Source: Streptomyces sulfonofaciens (GTDB taxonomy: Bacteria > Actinomycetota > Actinomycetes > Streptomycetales > Streptomycetaceae). Taken from it: 64,000 nucleotides of DNA. Position 1 is the stretch's first letter; each line of letters begins with the position of its first letter. A program made the translations under genes and the position numbers. Below, one piece after another: positions 36,355 to 44,777 of the stretch. The notes beneath the pieces were generated by a model. It had not been told where the DNA came from, searched no databases, and saw only the letters and a program-made list of their open reading frames with translations. The stretch covers positions 251,754-315,753 of the forward strand of contig NZ_BNCD01000010.1 in NCBI RefSeq assembly GCF_014656295.1, in the 5' to 3' direction.

Positions 36355-36869
36355 GGTCATGTCTCCCGTCACGAGGACTGCACGAGGATGCGGCGACCGA
36401 TCCGCCGCAACTGCATCCCTTTCCAGGGAGTAGCATATTCATTCATCGAGGGATCGGCAGGCGAACCGGCGCGGTCTCCCCCGCGCGACCGCCCGGCACC
36501 GGGCGCGCGAACGCCCGAAACGCGCCGCGCGGCAGCCGCCGCGAACGCTTGAAAAGTGATCAACCAATTGGATCAACCATGTGGCCGATTTCCGGATAGC
36601 GGACCGTCAGAATGGCGCTTTTCCAGCCACTGTTGCCGTTGATCACCAACATGCCGGAGGGCTTTTCTCCACTGGACTAGACCACTTTAGGACACGGCCG
36701 CCGACCGATCTCGGCCAGTCTGATCCGCATTCCACCGGAGCGGGCGGATCCGTGTGCAGCGTAGGATTCCTCACCTCTCCATCCGATGCCTGCCTCCTTC
36801 ATCTTTACTATGTCTTGAACCCTACGTTCGGGACGTGACACAGATGCGAAGACGCTTAATCTGAGCGAC
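36355..36869. other. Divergent oat2-pcbR intergenic region with direct repeats
   Basis: No gene is seen here. Structures include two 11-bp direct repeats just upstream of oat2 (CACGAGGACTG, 36370-36380, and CACGAGGATGC, 36381-36391). GATCAACC occurs twice (36558-36565 and 36571-36578), and a related TTGATCACC lies near 36637. ATTCATTCATC at 36440-36446 recalls half of an arginine-repressor box. pcbR has no strong ribosome site. Confidence 0.5.
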
Positions 36870-38519
36870 ATGAAGCGCTCCGACCACTACGGTGTCTACT
36901 CGCAGCACAGAAGGCGTCGCTCTCCACGCCGTGCAGCCGTCTCGGCTCTTGTGGCACTGGCGGTGATCGCGGGAGTCGGGTATTGGGGCTACACCGCCCT
37001 GACCGGTGACGCGGACGAGGACCCGCAAGTGGTCGCTGCGCAGGGCCAACTGAAGAAGTTCCTCACCGCGTGGCAGACGGGCGACGCCGATCGTGCCGGC
37101 CGCCTCACGGATACACCGGACAACGCCGAGTCATTGGTCAAGTCCGTCATGACGAACCTGAAACCGGCGAAGACGGAGATCACCGCCGGCACCGGGAAGA
37201 AGATCGCCGAAGGGAAAGTAAAGATCCCGTTCACCGTGCGGATGACCCTTTCCGGTGTGGGTGCGTACGAATGGGACTCGGAGGCGAAAGTGGTCGAGAG
37301 CGGAGGGCGGTGGAAGGTCGAATTCCATACGCCCTTAATTCACCCGGCCATGACGCCGGGTCAGACGCTTGCCCTGAAGTCCCGGGACCGGGCCGCCATC
37401 CTCGACACGAACGGCGACGAGCTGGAGTCGGCCTCCCTCGTCGGTGCCGTCGACCCGGCGAGCGGCAAGGGCGTCTCCGGGCTGGAGGCCCGCTACGACA
37501 AGCAGCTCACCGGTTCGGGCGGCGCGCGCTCCGTCGTGATACTGAACCGCCAGTCCGGCCAGGTGGTGAAGACGCTCACCGGCTCGGGCGGTGAGGGCAG
37601 GCCGGTGCGGACGACCATCGACCCCAAGGTGCAGGCGGCCGCCGCCGAGGCGCTGGACGGGGTCACGAAGAACGCCGCGATCGTGGCCCTCGACCCCACC
37701 GACGGCCACATCCTGGCCGCCGCCAACAAGCCGGTCGGCATGAACCGCGCGCTGGAGGGGCACTACCCGCCCGGCTCGACCTTCAAGGTCGTCACCGCCG
37801 CCGCGCTGCTGAAGCAGGGCATGCGTCCGACGGACAAGGGGGACTGCCCGAAGTTCACCTATGTCAGGGGCCAGCGCTTCGAGAACCAGGACCAGTTCGT
37901 CCTGCCCGAGGGAGCGACCTTCCGGGACGACTTCGCCAAGTCCTGCAACACCTTCTTCGTCGCCTCCCGGTCCAGGATCTCCGCGTCGGCGCTGCACGAC
38001 ACCGCGGAGGCGTTCGGGATCGGTGGCACCTGGGACGCGGGCACCACCACCTTCGACGGCAGCGTCCCGGTCACCACCAGCGACAACGACAAGGCGGCCG
38101 CCACCATCGGCCAGGGCCGCGTGCAGGCGTCACCACTGGTGATGGCCTCGATCGCGGCCACGGTCAAGAGCGGTCGGTTCAACCAGCCGGTCCTGGTGCC
38201 CGACGCCGTGCACAAGAAGCACGAGGCGTCCGCCCGGCTCGACCCCGGTGTGCTCGGCAACCTGCGCGAGATGATGCGCGCCACCGTCACCTACGGTGCC
38301 GGCTGGGCCCTCAAGGACCTCCCCGGTGAGCCCCACGCGAAGACGGGTACCGCGGAGTTCGGCACCGAGAAGCCGCCTCGTACGCACGCCTGGATGATCG
38401 GCTACCAGGGCGACGGCAACCTCGCCTGGTCGGTCCTGCTGGAGGACGGTGGTTCCGGTGGCTCCGACGCCGGTCCCATCGCGGCGAAGTTCCTCAGGAA
38501 CCTCACCGGAGCCCGGTGA
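36870..38519 (+). CDS. pcbR: PcbR-type low-affinity penicillin-binding protein (resistance)
   Basis: Predicted 549 aa, close to the roughly 551 aa I recall for S. clavuligerus PcbR. After a basic N-terminus and one membrane helix (23-41) comes an NTF2-like MecA-N domain (about 55-165), a linker, and a class B transpeptidase domain with STFK (Ser303), SCN (Ser358) and KTG (Lys491). The MecA-N plus transpeptidase layout is that of low-affinity PBPs such as PBP2a, so it is the best candidate for self-resistance to cephamycin and carbapenem. A TTA codon at 37335-37337 (Leu156) suggests bldA dependence. It diverges from oat2. In S. clavuligerus, pcbR also sits at a cephamycin/clavulanate junction. 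Confidence 0.88.
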   Translation: MKRSDHYGVYSQHRRRRSPRRAAVSALVALAVIAGVGYWGYTALTGDADEDPQVVAAQGQLKKFLTAWQTGDADRAGRLTDTPDNAESLVKSVMTNLKPAKTEITAGTGKKIAEGKVKIPFTVRMTLSGVGAYEWDSEAKVVESGGRWKVEFHTPLIHPAMTPGQTLALKSRDRAAILDTNGDELESASLVGAVDPASGKGVSGLEARYDKQLTGSGGARSVVILNRQSGQVVKTLTGSGGEGRPVRTTIDPKVQAAAAEALDGVTKNAAIVALDPTDGHILAAANKPVGMNRALEGHYPPGSTFKVVTAAALLKQGMRPTDKGDCPKFTYVRGQRFENQDQFVLPEGATFRDDFAKSCNTFFVASRSRISASALHDTAEAFGIGGTWDAGTTTFDGSVPVTTSDNDKAAATIGQGRVQASPLVMASIAATVKSGRFNQPVLVPDAVHKKHEASARLDPGVLGNLREMMRATVTYGAGWALKDLPGEPHAKTGTAEFGTEKPPRTHAWMIGYQGDGNLAWSVLLEDGGSGGSDAGPIAAKFLRNLTGAR

Positions 38520-39270
38520 TCGCGTGGTGTCAGTCCGAGTGTTGTCGAGGGGAGTTCTCTGATGTCGGTCGCGACGAGCCCGGTCCACGGCGCGGACATC
38601 GACGGCCGAGGCGGTCCGGCTGACGGGGCCGGCGCGCCCCTGCCGTGTCGGCACACGTGCTGATCCGGCCGCTCAGGACGTCGACGGCGAAGACCGCACC
38701 GTATCGAAGCGACGTCCAGGTCAGGCCCCCGAACCGCATCGCCGTGCGTGTCAGCCGAGCAGAGCCGACGGGGGTGGCACGGACATGCACACGCAGGTTC
38801 GACGGCCATGCCTTCGCCCTGCCCTCGCCAGAACCGCGACCGGTGGTGACGTCCTGCGACGCACACCGGTTCGTCGTGTGCCCCGCGCACGGATCGGGCC
38901 CGATCCGTCAGCCGGCTCCCTTGCGGACACGGAGTCCTCCGGTGTCCGCCAGGGACCCTTCCTCCGCCCTCCCACCGGCCAGGCTCCGCTCGGCGCAGCG
39001 GGCCGTGCTCCCAGTCCACTCCGCTCAGCAGCGAACCCATCCACCCCGTGCCACCTTTGGTGACACGAATCACAAGAGACCGTCGAGGACACGGATCCGC
39101 CACCGCCGCCCGGTTCCGTCCCCCACGACGGAGGCCGGGCACCCGCCGTGGACCGCATGACGAGGCGCCCGTGTGCAAGAGAACGGCATGTCCGCTACAG
39201 GAAGGCCCGTGCCGTATCGGCTCCTTACCGGCTCCTGTTGGGCTCGATCCATCCACAAGGGGGAACCGTC
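38520..39270. other. Long non-coding region upstream of the SARP gene
   Basis: About 750 bp separate pcbR from the SARP gene. Long frames exist on both strands but are Arg/Pro-rich with no family likeness, so I treat them as noise. A 33-codon frame with a fair ribosome site (GAGGGGAG before ATG 38562, stop 38661) is the only small candidate. Two lone CAAGAGA heptamers (39073 and 39176) match the SARP motif but are not phased. Long upstream regions are usual for ccaR-type regulators that integrate many signals. Confidence 0.5.
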
Positions 39271-40080
39271 ATGTGTACCAGCTTCAATCTGATGATCCAG
39301 CTTCTCGGTCCCGTCACCCTGTTGAGAGACAACCGGCCGATATGCATACGCGGGGAGCGGCAGCGGCGTTTCCTCGCCTCCCTGGCGCTGAACCCGGGGC
39401 AGGTCGTGTCCAAGGAATCGATCATGGCGGACTCCTGGGACGGCGAGCCGCCCCTGACCGTCTCAGGGCAGTTGCAGACGTCCGCCTGGATGATCCGCAA
39501 GGCCCTCACGGAAGCGGGGCTCACCCGCGACGCGCTCGGCTCGCACGATCTCGGTTACGAGCTGCACGTGCCCTGCCAACGCATCGACGCGTTCGTCTTC
39601 CGCGACACGGTGCGCAGCGTCCGGGCGCTCCACGCGCGCGGGCAGCACAGGATCGCGGCCGAGCAGCTCGACGCCGCCCTCGCGCTGTGGAAGGGCACGG
39701 CGCTCACGGACGTCACGTCCAGCCGCCTGCGTATGAAGGGCGAGGCCCTGGACAGGGAGCGGACGGCGGCGGTCGAGCTGCGGGCCCTGATCGACGTCTG
39801 CCTCGGGCACTACGGCGAGGCGATCGCCCATCTGTCGGAGCTCATCGACCGCGACCCGCTGCGCGAGGACCTGTACGTCGGTCTGATGAAGGCCTACTAC
39901 GGCGAAGGACGGCAGGCCGACGCGATCCAGGTCTTCCACCGGGCGAAGGGGATCCTGCGGGAGCAGATCGGCATCACCCCGGGCGCGAAGCTGCGGGAGG
40001 TGATGCAGGCCGTCCTGCGTCAGGACGAGAGACTTCTGCGCACCCCCGGCCCCCATATGGCCGGTGACCGCGTGGGCTGA
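39271..40080 (+). CDS. thnU: SARP-family pathway activator (ThnU/CcaR-like)
   Basis: Predicted 269 aa from the ATG at 39271 (AAGGGGG upstream). An N-terminal OmpR-like winged-helix DNA-binding domain (about 8-100: IQLLGPVTLLRDNRP to YELHVP) is followed by a bacterial transcriptional activation domain (about 105-255). There is no ATPase extension, so it is a small SARP like ActII-ORF4, CcaR or ThnU. SARPs bind direct heptamers at 11-bp spacing, and this window has three such arrays, before cmcI, lat and the sulfotransferase gene. In S. cattleya ThnU sits in the thienamycin cluster but is reported to control cephamycin; here both pathways are adjacent. No TTA codon is in the gene, unlike S. clavuligerus ccaR. 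Confidence 0.9.
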   Translation: MCTSFNLMIQLLGPVTLLRDNRPICIRGERQRRFLASLALNPGQVVSKESIMADSWDGEPPLTVSGQLQTSAWMIRKALTEAGLTRDALGSHDLGYELHVPCQRIDAFVFRDTVRSVRALHARGQHRIAAEQLDAALALWKGTALTDVTSSRLRMKGEALDRERTAAVELRALIDVCLGHYGEAIAHLSELIDRDPLREDLYVGLMKAYYGEGRQADAIQVFHRAKGILREQIGITPGAKLREVMQAVLRQDERLLRTPGPHMAGDRVG

Positions 40081-40461
40081 CGCGGTCGGGCGGCCCGAGA
40101 CCGGCACGAGAGTCGATCAAGAGGCCGCCGGAGTTCGATGGCCCGTGGCCGAGGCACCACATCGGCCCGGGCCGGCGTGCTTCATCCCCCGGGCACGCCG
40201 GCTCGTCAGAGGGGACCCGGGAACCGGCGCACCGAAGGTGGTGGACCGGACTCCGCCGCGCCCCGGGCATACCCCACCGGCCCCCCGTCGCGCCCGGCGC
40301 CGCCGCCCCGCCCGGCCGGTGCCCGGGCCACCACCGCCGCGCCGGCCGGTCAGCCGCACGGATCCGGTGGAGCGGCCGCACGGACCCGTGGAGCGGCCGC
40401 ACGGACGAGGGACTCTCGGCCGTACGGGCCACGACGGGACAGCGGTAGCGAGGAGGGTGGT
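40081..40461. repeat. Convergent thnU-thnT gap with 18-bp direct repeat
   Basis: GTGGAGCGGCCGCACGGA occurs at 40367-40384 and again at 40388-40405, three bases apart; a partial third copy (GCCGCACGGATCC) precedes them. The gap is about 380 bp and very GC-rich. I see no gene; the repeats may fold as part of transcript ends. Confidence 0.65.
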
Positions 40462-41628
40462 TCAGGCGTACAGCTCCCGGTAGGACGGGAAGTGGCCGCC
40501 GGGTCCGTCCACGCCCTCCGCGGCAAGCACCGCGTGCACCACGGCCCGGGTGAGTACGTCCGCGCCGGCCGCTAGGACCGCGTTGAGCTCCATGGCCGCC
40601 ATGTGCGTGGCCCAGCCGGTGCGCCGGGCGCCGGGACCGGGGGCCTCCGCGTCGTCGGGCACCAGGGGCAGGCGCCCCGTGGAGAGTGCGAAGACCGTGT
40701 CGCCGTCGGTGAGCAGGTGCACGGGACGCACCGCGCGGGCGAGGCCGTCGTGGGCGGTGCCGGCCAGCTTCTGCGCCTGCGCGCGGGTCAGCGCCGCGTC
40801 CGTGGCCACCACGGCCAGGGTGGTGTTGAGCGCGCCCGCCACGTCCGCCTGCCGCTGCCGGGTCTCCTCGCGGGCCGCGCCCAGCCGCTCCCGCGCCCGT
40901 GCGTGCCGTTCCGCCTCGGGAGGCGCCTCGGGCAGGCCGCGGTCGCGGAACTCGCCGTCGAGGCCCGTCCTCGCCCCGTAGAGGACCCCGGTGGCGGGAT
41001 CCAGTACCGAGCCGGACGCGTTCACCGCCGCCAGCGCGGCCACGGTCGCCCCGGAAGGCAGCACCACGCTCGCCGTCCCGATGCCGCCCTTGAGCCCGCC
41101 GGCCACCGCACCGGTGCCCGCTCCCACGCAGCCCAGTCGCACCGGTGAGCCCTCGGCGCTGCCCGCCGCCGCCTCGACGGCCGCACGCCCGAGGTCGGCG
41201 CCGGGCCGTGCCCGCCAGTCGCCGCCGCGGCCGAGGTCGAAGAGGGCGGCCGCGGGCACCACCGGGACGACCTGGGACGGGCCGGCCCCGACCTGGAAAC
41301 CGCGCCCGTGCTCCTCCAGCCACGCCATCACACCGCCCGCCGCGTCGAGGCCGAAGGCGCTGCCGCCCGTCAGTACGACGGCGTCGACCTGCTGGACCAG
41401 GTTCCGCGGGTCGAGCGCGTCGGTCTCCCGGGTCCCCGGGCCGCCGCCGCGCACGTCCACGGCCGCCACCGCACCGCCCTCGGGCGCGAGGACCACCGTG
41501 ACACCGGACAGCCAGCCCTCCGCGGCCCGGCCGGCGTGGCCGACCCGCAGGCCCGCCACGTCCGTCAACGCGTTCAACGGACCGGTCGCCGGCGCTCCGG
41601 TCCCGTCGGCTCCCTGCTGCGCCGCCAT
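40462..41628 (-). CDS. thnT: ThnT, self-cleaving pantetheine hydrolase (DmpA/P1 family)
   Basis: Predicted 388 aa from the ATG at 41628 (GAGGGG upstream). It is an Ntn-like hydrolase that is made as a proenzyme and cuts itself before Thr269 (GALNTTLAVVATDA), which then becomes the nucleophile. Other family marks are DVAGLRVGHA, LTGGSAFGLDAAGGV and the VNASGSVLD loop. In S. cattleya ThnT hydrolyses pantetheine (free or on the carbapenem) to leave cysteamine, the C2 side chain. It follows thnS by 25 bp on the same strand. It completes the CoA-trimming set with ThnR (Nudix) and ThnH (phosphatase). Confidence 0.9.
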   Translation of the reverse strand: MAAQQGADGTGAPATGPLNALTDVAGLRVGHAGRAAEGWLSGVTVVLAPEGGAVAAVDVRGGGPGTRETDALDPRNLVQQVDAVVLTGGSAFGLDAAGGVMAWLEEHGRGFQVGAGPSQVVPVVPAAALFDLGRGGDWRARPGADLGRAAVEAAAGSAEGSPVRLGCVGAGTGAVAGGLKGGIGTASVVLPSGATVAALAAVNASGSVLDPATGVLYGARTGLDGEFRDRGLPEAPPEAERHARARERLGAAREETRQRQADVAGALNTTLAVVATDAALTRAQAQKLAGTAHDGLARAVRPVHLLTDGDTVFALSTGRLPLVPDDAEAPGPGARRTGWATHMAAMELNAVLAAGADVLTRAVVHAVLAAEGVDGPGGHFPSYRELYA

Positions 41629-41653
41629 CCCGTGCCCCTCCCCTTGGCTCCTC

Positions 41654-42670
41654 CTACAGCGTGACCGCCTCAAGGTACCGGGGCTCGACCACGGTGGCAC
41701 GGGGATTGACGCGGTGCACCGTGTCCCGGAAGGAGCGCAGTGCGTCGGCGTCCGCACGAACCGGCCGGTCCAGCGGGGTGTCCATCGCGTCGTGGTGCGT
41801 GGGCACCACGAGCGGCGGGGCACCGAGTGCGTCCAGCAGGCGCTCCAGATAGCGGTGCGTGTGCCTGCCCGCGGGCACCGCGACGATGGCGACGTCGGGC
41901 CGCAGGCCGCGCAGTTCGCGCTCGATCAGGTTGGCGGTGCCGATGTTGAGCACGCGCAGTCCGCTGCCGGTGGTCACCAGGTACGCCAGCGTGCCGCCCT
42001 CCACCAGGTCGGCGACCGTGTGCACGCGCCGCGGCGGGGCCGTCAGGGTGCCGGGGGCGAAGTACCGGTAGCCGGTGGAGAGGCTGTGCAGGCTCGGGAG
42101 CACCTGGACCGTGAAGCCGTCGAGGTCCAGGTACTCGCCGCCGTGCGCCCAGATGATCCGGTCGGCCGGGGCGCCCATGGCGGTGAGCAGGTGGGCGTGG
42201 GTCTGCGTGGCCACCACGCGGGCCCCGGGGAAGCGCTCCATGACGTGGGGGACGTCGCCCATGTGGTCGTAGTGGCCGTGGGTGACCAGGACCAGATCGG
42301 CGGCCCCCAGATTTCTGCCGATCGTCGCGCGGTCCACGCTCAGCGGTGTGGCGGGATCGAACCGGCCGTCAGGGCCCCTGGTGGAGAAGCGGGTCAGCCA
42401 GGGGTCGATGAGCACCGTCCGCCCGTCGAAGGACAGCTCCCAGGAGTTGACCCCGAACCAGCGCAGGCCCGTCCCGGCTCCCCGGCGGAGCGTGCCGTGG
42501 GCGACGGCGGAGGACTGGGCTCCCGCGACCACCGCCGCGGCCCCCGCCAGCGAGCCGCGCACCAGGGCGCGTCTGCTGGCGCCCGGACCCGGAACGGCCC
42601 CGAGCGCACCGGCCGCCGAGGGTCCGGGGTGCGCGGCGGGGGACGCCTGTCGGGTGCGCCGGCTGGGCAT
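41654..42670 (-). CDS. thnS: ThnS, metallo-beta-lactamase-fold protein with Tat-like signal
   Basis: Predicted 338 aa. A twin-arginine-like leader (SRRALVRGSLAGAAAVVAG, Arg33-Arg34) suggests export in folded form. The metallo-beta-lactamase fold begins LRWFGVNSWELSFDGRTVLIDP and has the HGHYDH metal motif (131-136). It resembles the UlaG-like branch of the fold more than secreted B1 enzymes, so hydrolysis of a beta-lactam is not assured; protection from the carbapenem is the usual proposal. It is cotranscribed with thnT and divergent from thnR across 171 bp, where a CGTGAT/ATCACG inverted repeat (near 42727-42752) is visible. Confidence 0.85.
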   Translation of the reverse strand: MPSRRTRQASPAAHPGPSAAGALGAVPGPGASRRALVRGSLAGAAAVVAGAQSSAVAHGTLRRGAGTGLRWFGVNSWELSFDGRTVLIDPWLTRFSTRGPDGRFDPATPLSVDRATIGRNLGAADLVLVTHGHYDHMGDVPHVMERFPGARVVATQTHAHLLTAMGAPADRIIWAHGGEYLDLDGFTVQVLPSLHSLSTGYRYFAPGTLTAPPRRVHTVADLVEGGTLAYLVTTGSGLRVLNIGTANLIERELRGLRPDVAIVAVPAGRHTHRYLERLLDALGAPPLVVPTHHDAMDTPLDRPVRADADALRSFRDTVHRVNPRATVVEPRYLEAVTL

Positions 42671-42841
42671 CGGAGAGGACCTCGACTCTCGACGTTGATC
42701 GACACGAAGCGCGAACCATTATTCACCATGCGTGATCATGTCCGGAACGCATCACGGAGTGTCGCAAGGGGCAGAATCGTTTCGCGTCAATGCCCCACGG
42801 AGCGGGCGCAGTGCGGTGGCCGCTCGCCTACGCTGGCGCCC

Positions 42842-43570
42842 GTGGCTGACGACCAGGCACATCCGACCGGGCCCCAGGTGCCGTCCTGGCTGGCCGACAT
42901 GGGCCGGCGAGCCGCCCGTGACAGCGCTCCCGAATTGGCGCGCTACGCCTTTCCGGACACCGCCGGGAAACGGGCCTCCGCCGTCCTGGTGCTCTTCGGG
43001 GCCGGGGACGACGGCCCCGACCTGTTGTTCCTCCAGCGCTCCGACACGCTGCGCGACCATCCCGGCCAGGTGTGCTTCCCCGGCGGTTCGGTGCGTTCCG
43101 ACGACCGCGACGCCGCGCACACCGCCCTGCGCGAGCTCTCGGAGGAGACCGGCCTCGACCCGGCCTCGGTCCACGTCGTCGCCCCGCTGCCTCCGCTGTA
43201 CCTGGCCTGGAGCGGGTTCGCGGTCACCCCGGTGCTCGGCTGGTGGGACGGCGTGGGCGAGCTGGCGGGGGACGGCGACGAGATCGTCTCGGTGCACCGG
43301 GTACCGGTGCGGGACCTCGGGGAGCCGGCGTGCCGGTTGCAGCTCCGCTTCCCGACCGGCTACCTCGGGCCCGGCTTCCTGGTGGGGGGCCTGTTCGTCT
43401 GGGGCTTCACCGGCAGCATCGTCGCGTGGCTGCTGCGGCTGGGGGGATGGGAGCGGGCGTCGGATGCGGGACGGGTCGAGGAGCTCGCGGAGGCGAAGCT
43501 CCGTTATGGGGGCGAGCTGCCCCGGCCGCCTGCCGGTGGGTCGGATGCGGCGGCCCGCCTGGGGCGGTGA
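42842..43570 (+). CDS. thnR: ThnR, Nudix hydrolase of CoA
   Basis: Predicted 242 aa from a GTG at 42842. The Nudix box with the CoA-pyrophosphatase variant lies at residues 81-105 (GGSVRSDDRD, then ALRELSEETGL). In S. cattleya ThnR cleaves CoA to 4-phosphopantetheine, the first step in making the cysteamine side chain of the carbapenem; ThnH and ThnT follow. It stands alone between divergent thnS and the convergent crotonase gene. A hairpin lies 15 nt past its stop. A general housekeeping CoA pyrophosphatase role is possible but unlikely given the context. Confidence 0.88.
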   Translation: MADDQAHPTGPQVPSWLADMGRRAARDSAPELARYAFPDTAGKRASAVLVLFGAGDDGPDLLFLQRSDTLRDHPGQVCFPGGSVRSDDRDAAHTALRELSEETGLDPASVHVVAPLPPLYLAWSGFAVTPVLGWWDGVGELAGDGDEIVSVHRVPVRDLGEPACRLQLRFPTGYLGPGFLVGGLFVWGFTGSIVAWLLRLGGWERASDAGRVEELAEAKLRYGGELPRPPAGGSDAAARLGR

Positions 43571-43584
43571 GGGCCTCACCGGGC

Positions 43585-43608
43585 CGCCCGCGCCGTTCCG
43601 CGCGGGCG
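43585..43608 (+). terminator. Hairpin after thnR
   Basis: CGCCCGCGC and GCGCGGGCG form a perfect 9-bp stem with loop CGTTCC, 15 nt after the thnR stop. Downstream the gap up to 43875 contains an 18-bp direct repeat (GCCGCCCACCCGCCCCCG at 43646-43663 and 43673-43690) and no gene. Confidence 0.75.
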
Positions 43609-43875
43609 GGGCTGCGCCCCGGGCGCGGGGTCGGGGTCCTGTGCCGCCGCCCACCCGCCCCCGCACCGTGCGGCCGCCCACCCGCCCCCGGGTGAGGGGC
43701 CTGCGGCCGTCCACCCGCCGGTGGGCCCGTGCGAGCAGGGCTGCCCCGCCTGGGACCCGGGCCACCCGACCCGCTCGTCATGGCTCCTCGCGCTGTTCCC
43801 CGCACCCCTTCAAGGCACAGCCCGCCCCTTCAGGCATGGCTGCGCCCCGGGGGGCGCGTTCCTCGGGGGGTGGGG

Positions 43876-44769
43876 TCAGGACGATGCGCCGCGGCGGGTC
43901 GCGCGTTCCCGCTGGCCCTCCCGGTAGCCGTCCACAGGGCCGGAGGAGCTGCGCATCAGGGCGAGGTACTCGCGGGTCTCCACCGCGACGGCCTCCTCGA
44001 CGGTGCCGCCGAGACCGCCCATGACGGCGGCCTTCAGATGGCGCAGGCAGTCGCCCGGCATCCCGGCCAGTGTGGCGGCGAGCGCGGCGGTCTCCGCGCG
44101 CAGGTGCGCGCGGGGCACCGCACGCAGCGCCACGCCCTTCTCGACGGCCTCCGCCGCGGACAGCCAGCGGCCCGTCATGAGCAGTTCCATCGCGGGCTGG
44201 AGCCCCATCTTGCGCACCGTGCGATGGGTGGCACCGGCGCCCGGCATATGGCCGTAGGGCGTGTGGACGTCACCGATCTTGGCCTCGTCCGCGATCAGTA
44301 CCAGATCGCAGGCCATGACCATCTCGAAGCCGCTCGCCCTGGCCTTCGCCTGCACCATGGCGATGGTGGGCATGGGCAGCCGCTCCAGCGCGAACACCAC
44401 GCGGTTGAGCCGCTCCAGATAGGCGGCGAAGAGTTCGGTGTCGGCCTCCTCGCCGGCCAGCACCTCGCTCAGGAAGCCCAGGTCGCTGCCAATGCAGAAG
44501 GCCCGGTCCCCGGCGCCGGTGAGCACCAGCGCCCGGGTCGTGCCGTCGTCGGCGACCCGGGCGAAGACGTCGAGGAGTTCGTGGTGCATGCGCTCGGTGG
44601 TGGCGTTGAGCCGCTCGGGCCGGTTGAGCGTCACCCAGGCGACGCCGTCGACGCGTTCGAACAGGATCGTCTCGTAGGCGCCGGGCCGGCCCTCGTCCTC
44701 ACGGGGGCGCTCGTGCCGTTCCTCACTCTCCTGGGCCTTGTCTGCGGGGATGACTGCGGCGTCGGACAT
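43876..44769 (-). CDS. Enoyl-CoA hydratase/isomerase (crotonase) family protein, extra gene in the carbapenem set
   Basis: Predicted 297 aa from the ATG at 44769. A charged 30-residue N-terminal extension precedes a crotonase domain with VAWVTLNRPERLNATT, FCIGSDLGFL and an oxyanion segment QAKARASGFEMVMACDLVLIA. The substrate is unknown. It differs clearly from the ThnE/CarB-type crotonase at 61156 and starts 8 bp after thnQ stops, so the two are cotranscribed. I do not recall a counterpart between thnQ and thnR in S. cattleya. Possible roles are supplying or editing a CoA thioester (for example the malonyl-CoA unit used by ThnE), or side-chain chemistry. All are inference. Confidence 0.8.
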   Translation of the reverse strand: MSDAAVIPADKAQESEERHERPREDEGRPGAYETILFERVDGVAWVTLNRPERLNATTERMHHELLDVFARVADDGTTRALVLTGAGDRAFCIGSDLGFLSEVLAGEEADTELFAAYLERLNRVVFALERLPMPTIAMVQAKARASGFEMVMACDLVLIADEAKIGDVHTPYGHMPGAGATHRTVRKMGLQPAMELLMTGRWLSAAEAVEKGVALRAVPRAHLRAETAALAATLAGMPGDCLRHLKAAVMGGLGGTVEEAVAVETREYLALMRSSSGPVDGYREGQRERATRRGASS

Positions 44770-44777
44770 CGGGTGCC

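Noticed and set aside
38562..38663. A 33-residue small protein gene
   Set aside because: It has a plausible ribosome site but no recognisable composition or motif, and short frames of this kind are frequent by chance in this DNA; kept only as a note in the intergenic entry.
38402..39256. Long reading frames on both strands upstream of the SARP gene as real genes
   Set aside because: The translations are Arg/Pro/Thr-rich without domain-like segments, lack good ribosome sites and overlap each other on both strands, as expected from GC-rich non-coding DNA.
41654..42670. Calling the metallo-beta-lactamase-fold protein a carbapenemase
   Set aside because: The HxHxDH motif alone does not show beta-lactam hydrolysis, and the overall layout looks closer to UlaG-like hydrolases; only a possible protective role is stated.
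43876..44769. Assigning this crotonase as carboxymethylproline synthase
   Set aside because: It lacks the CarB-like GGDFNEV and MPELxxGI segments, which are clearly present in the other crotonase at 61156-61938.
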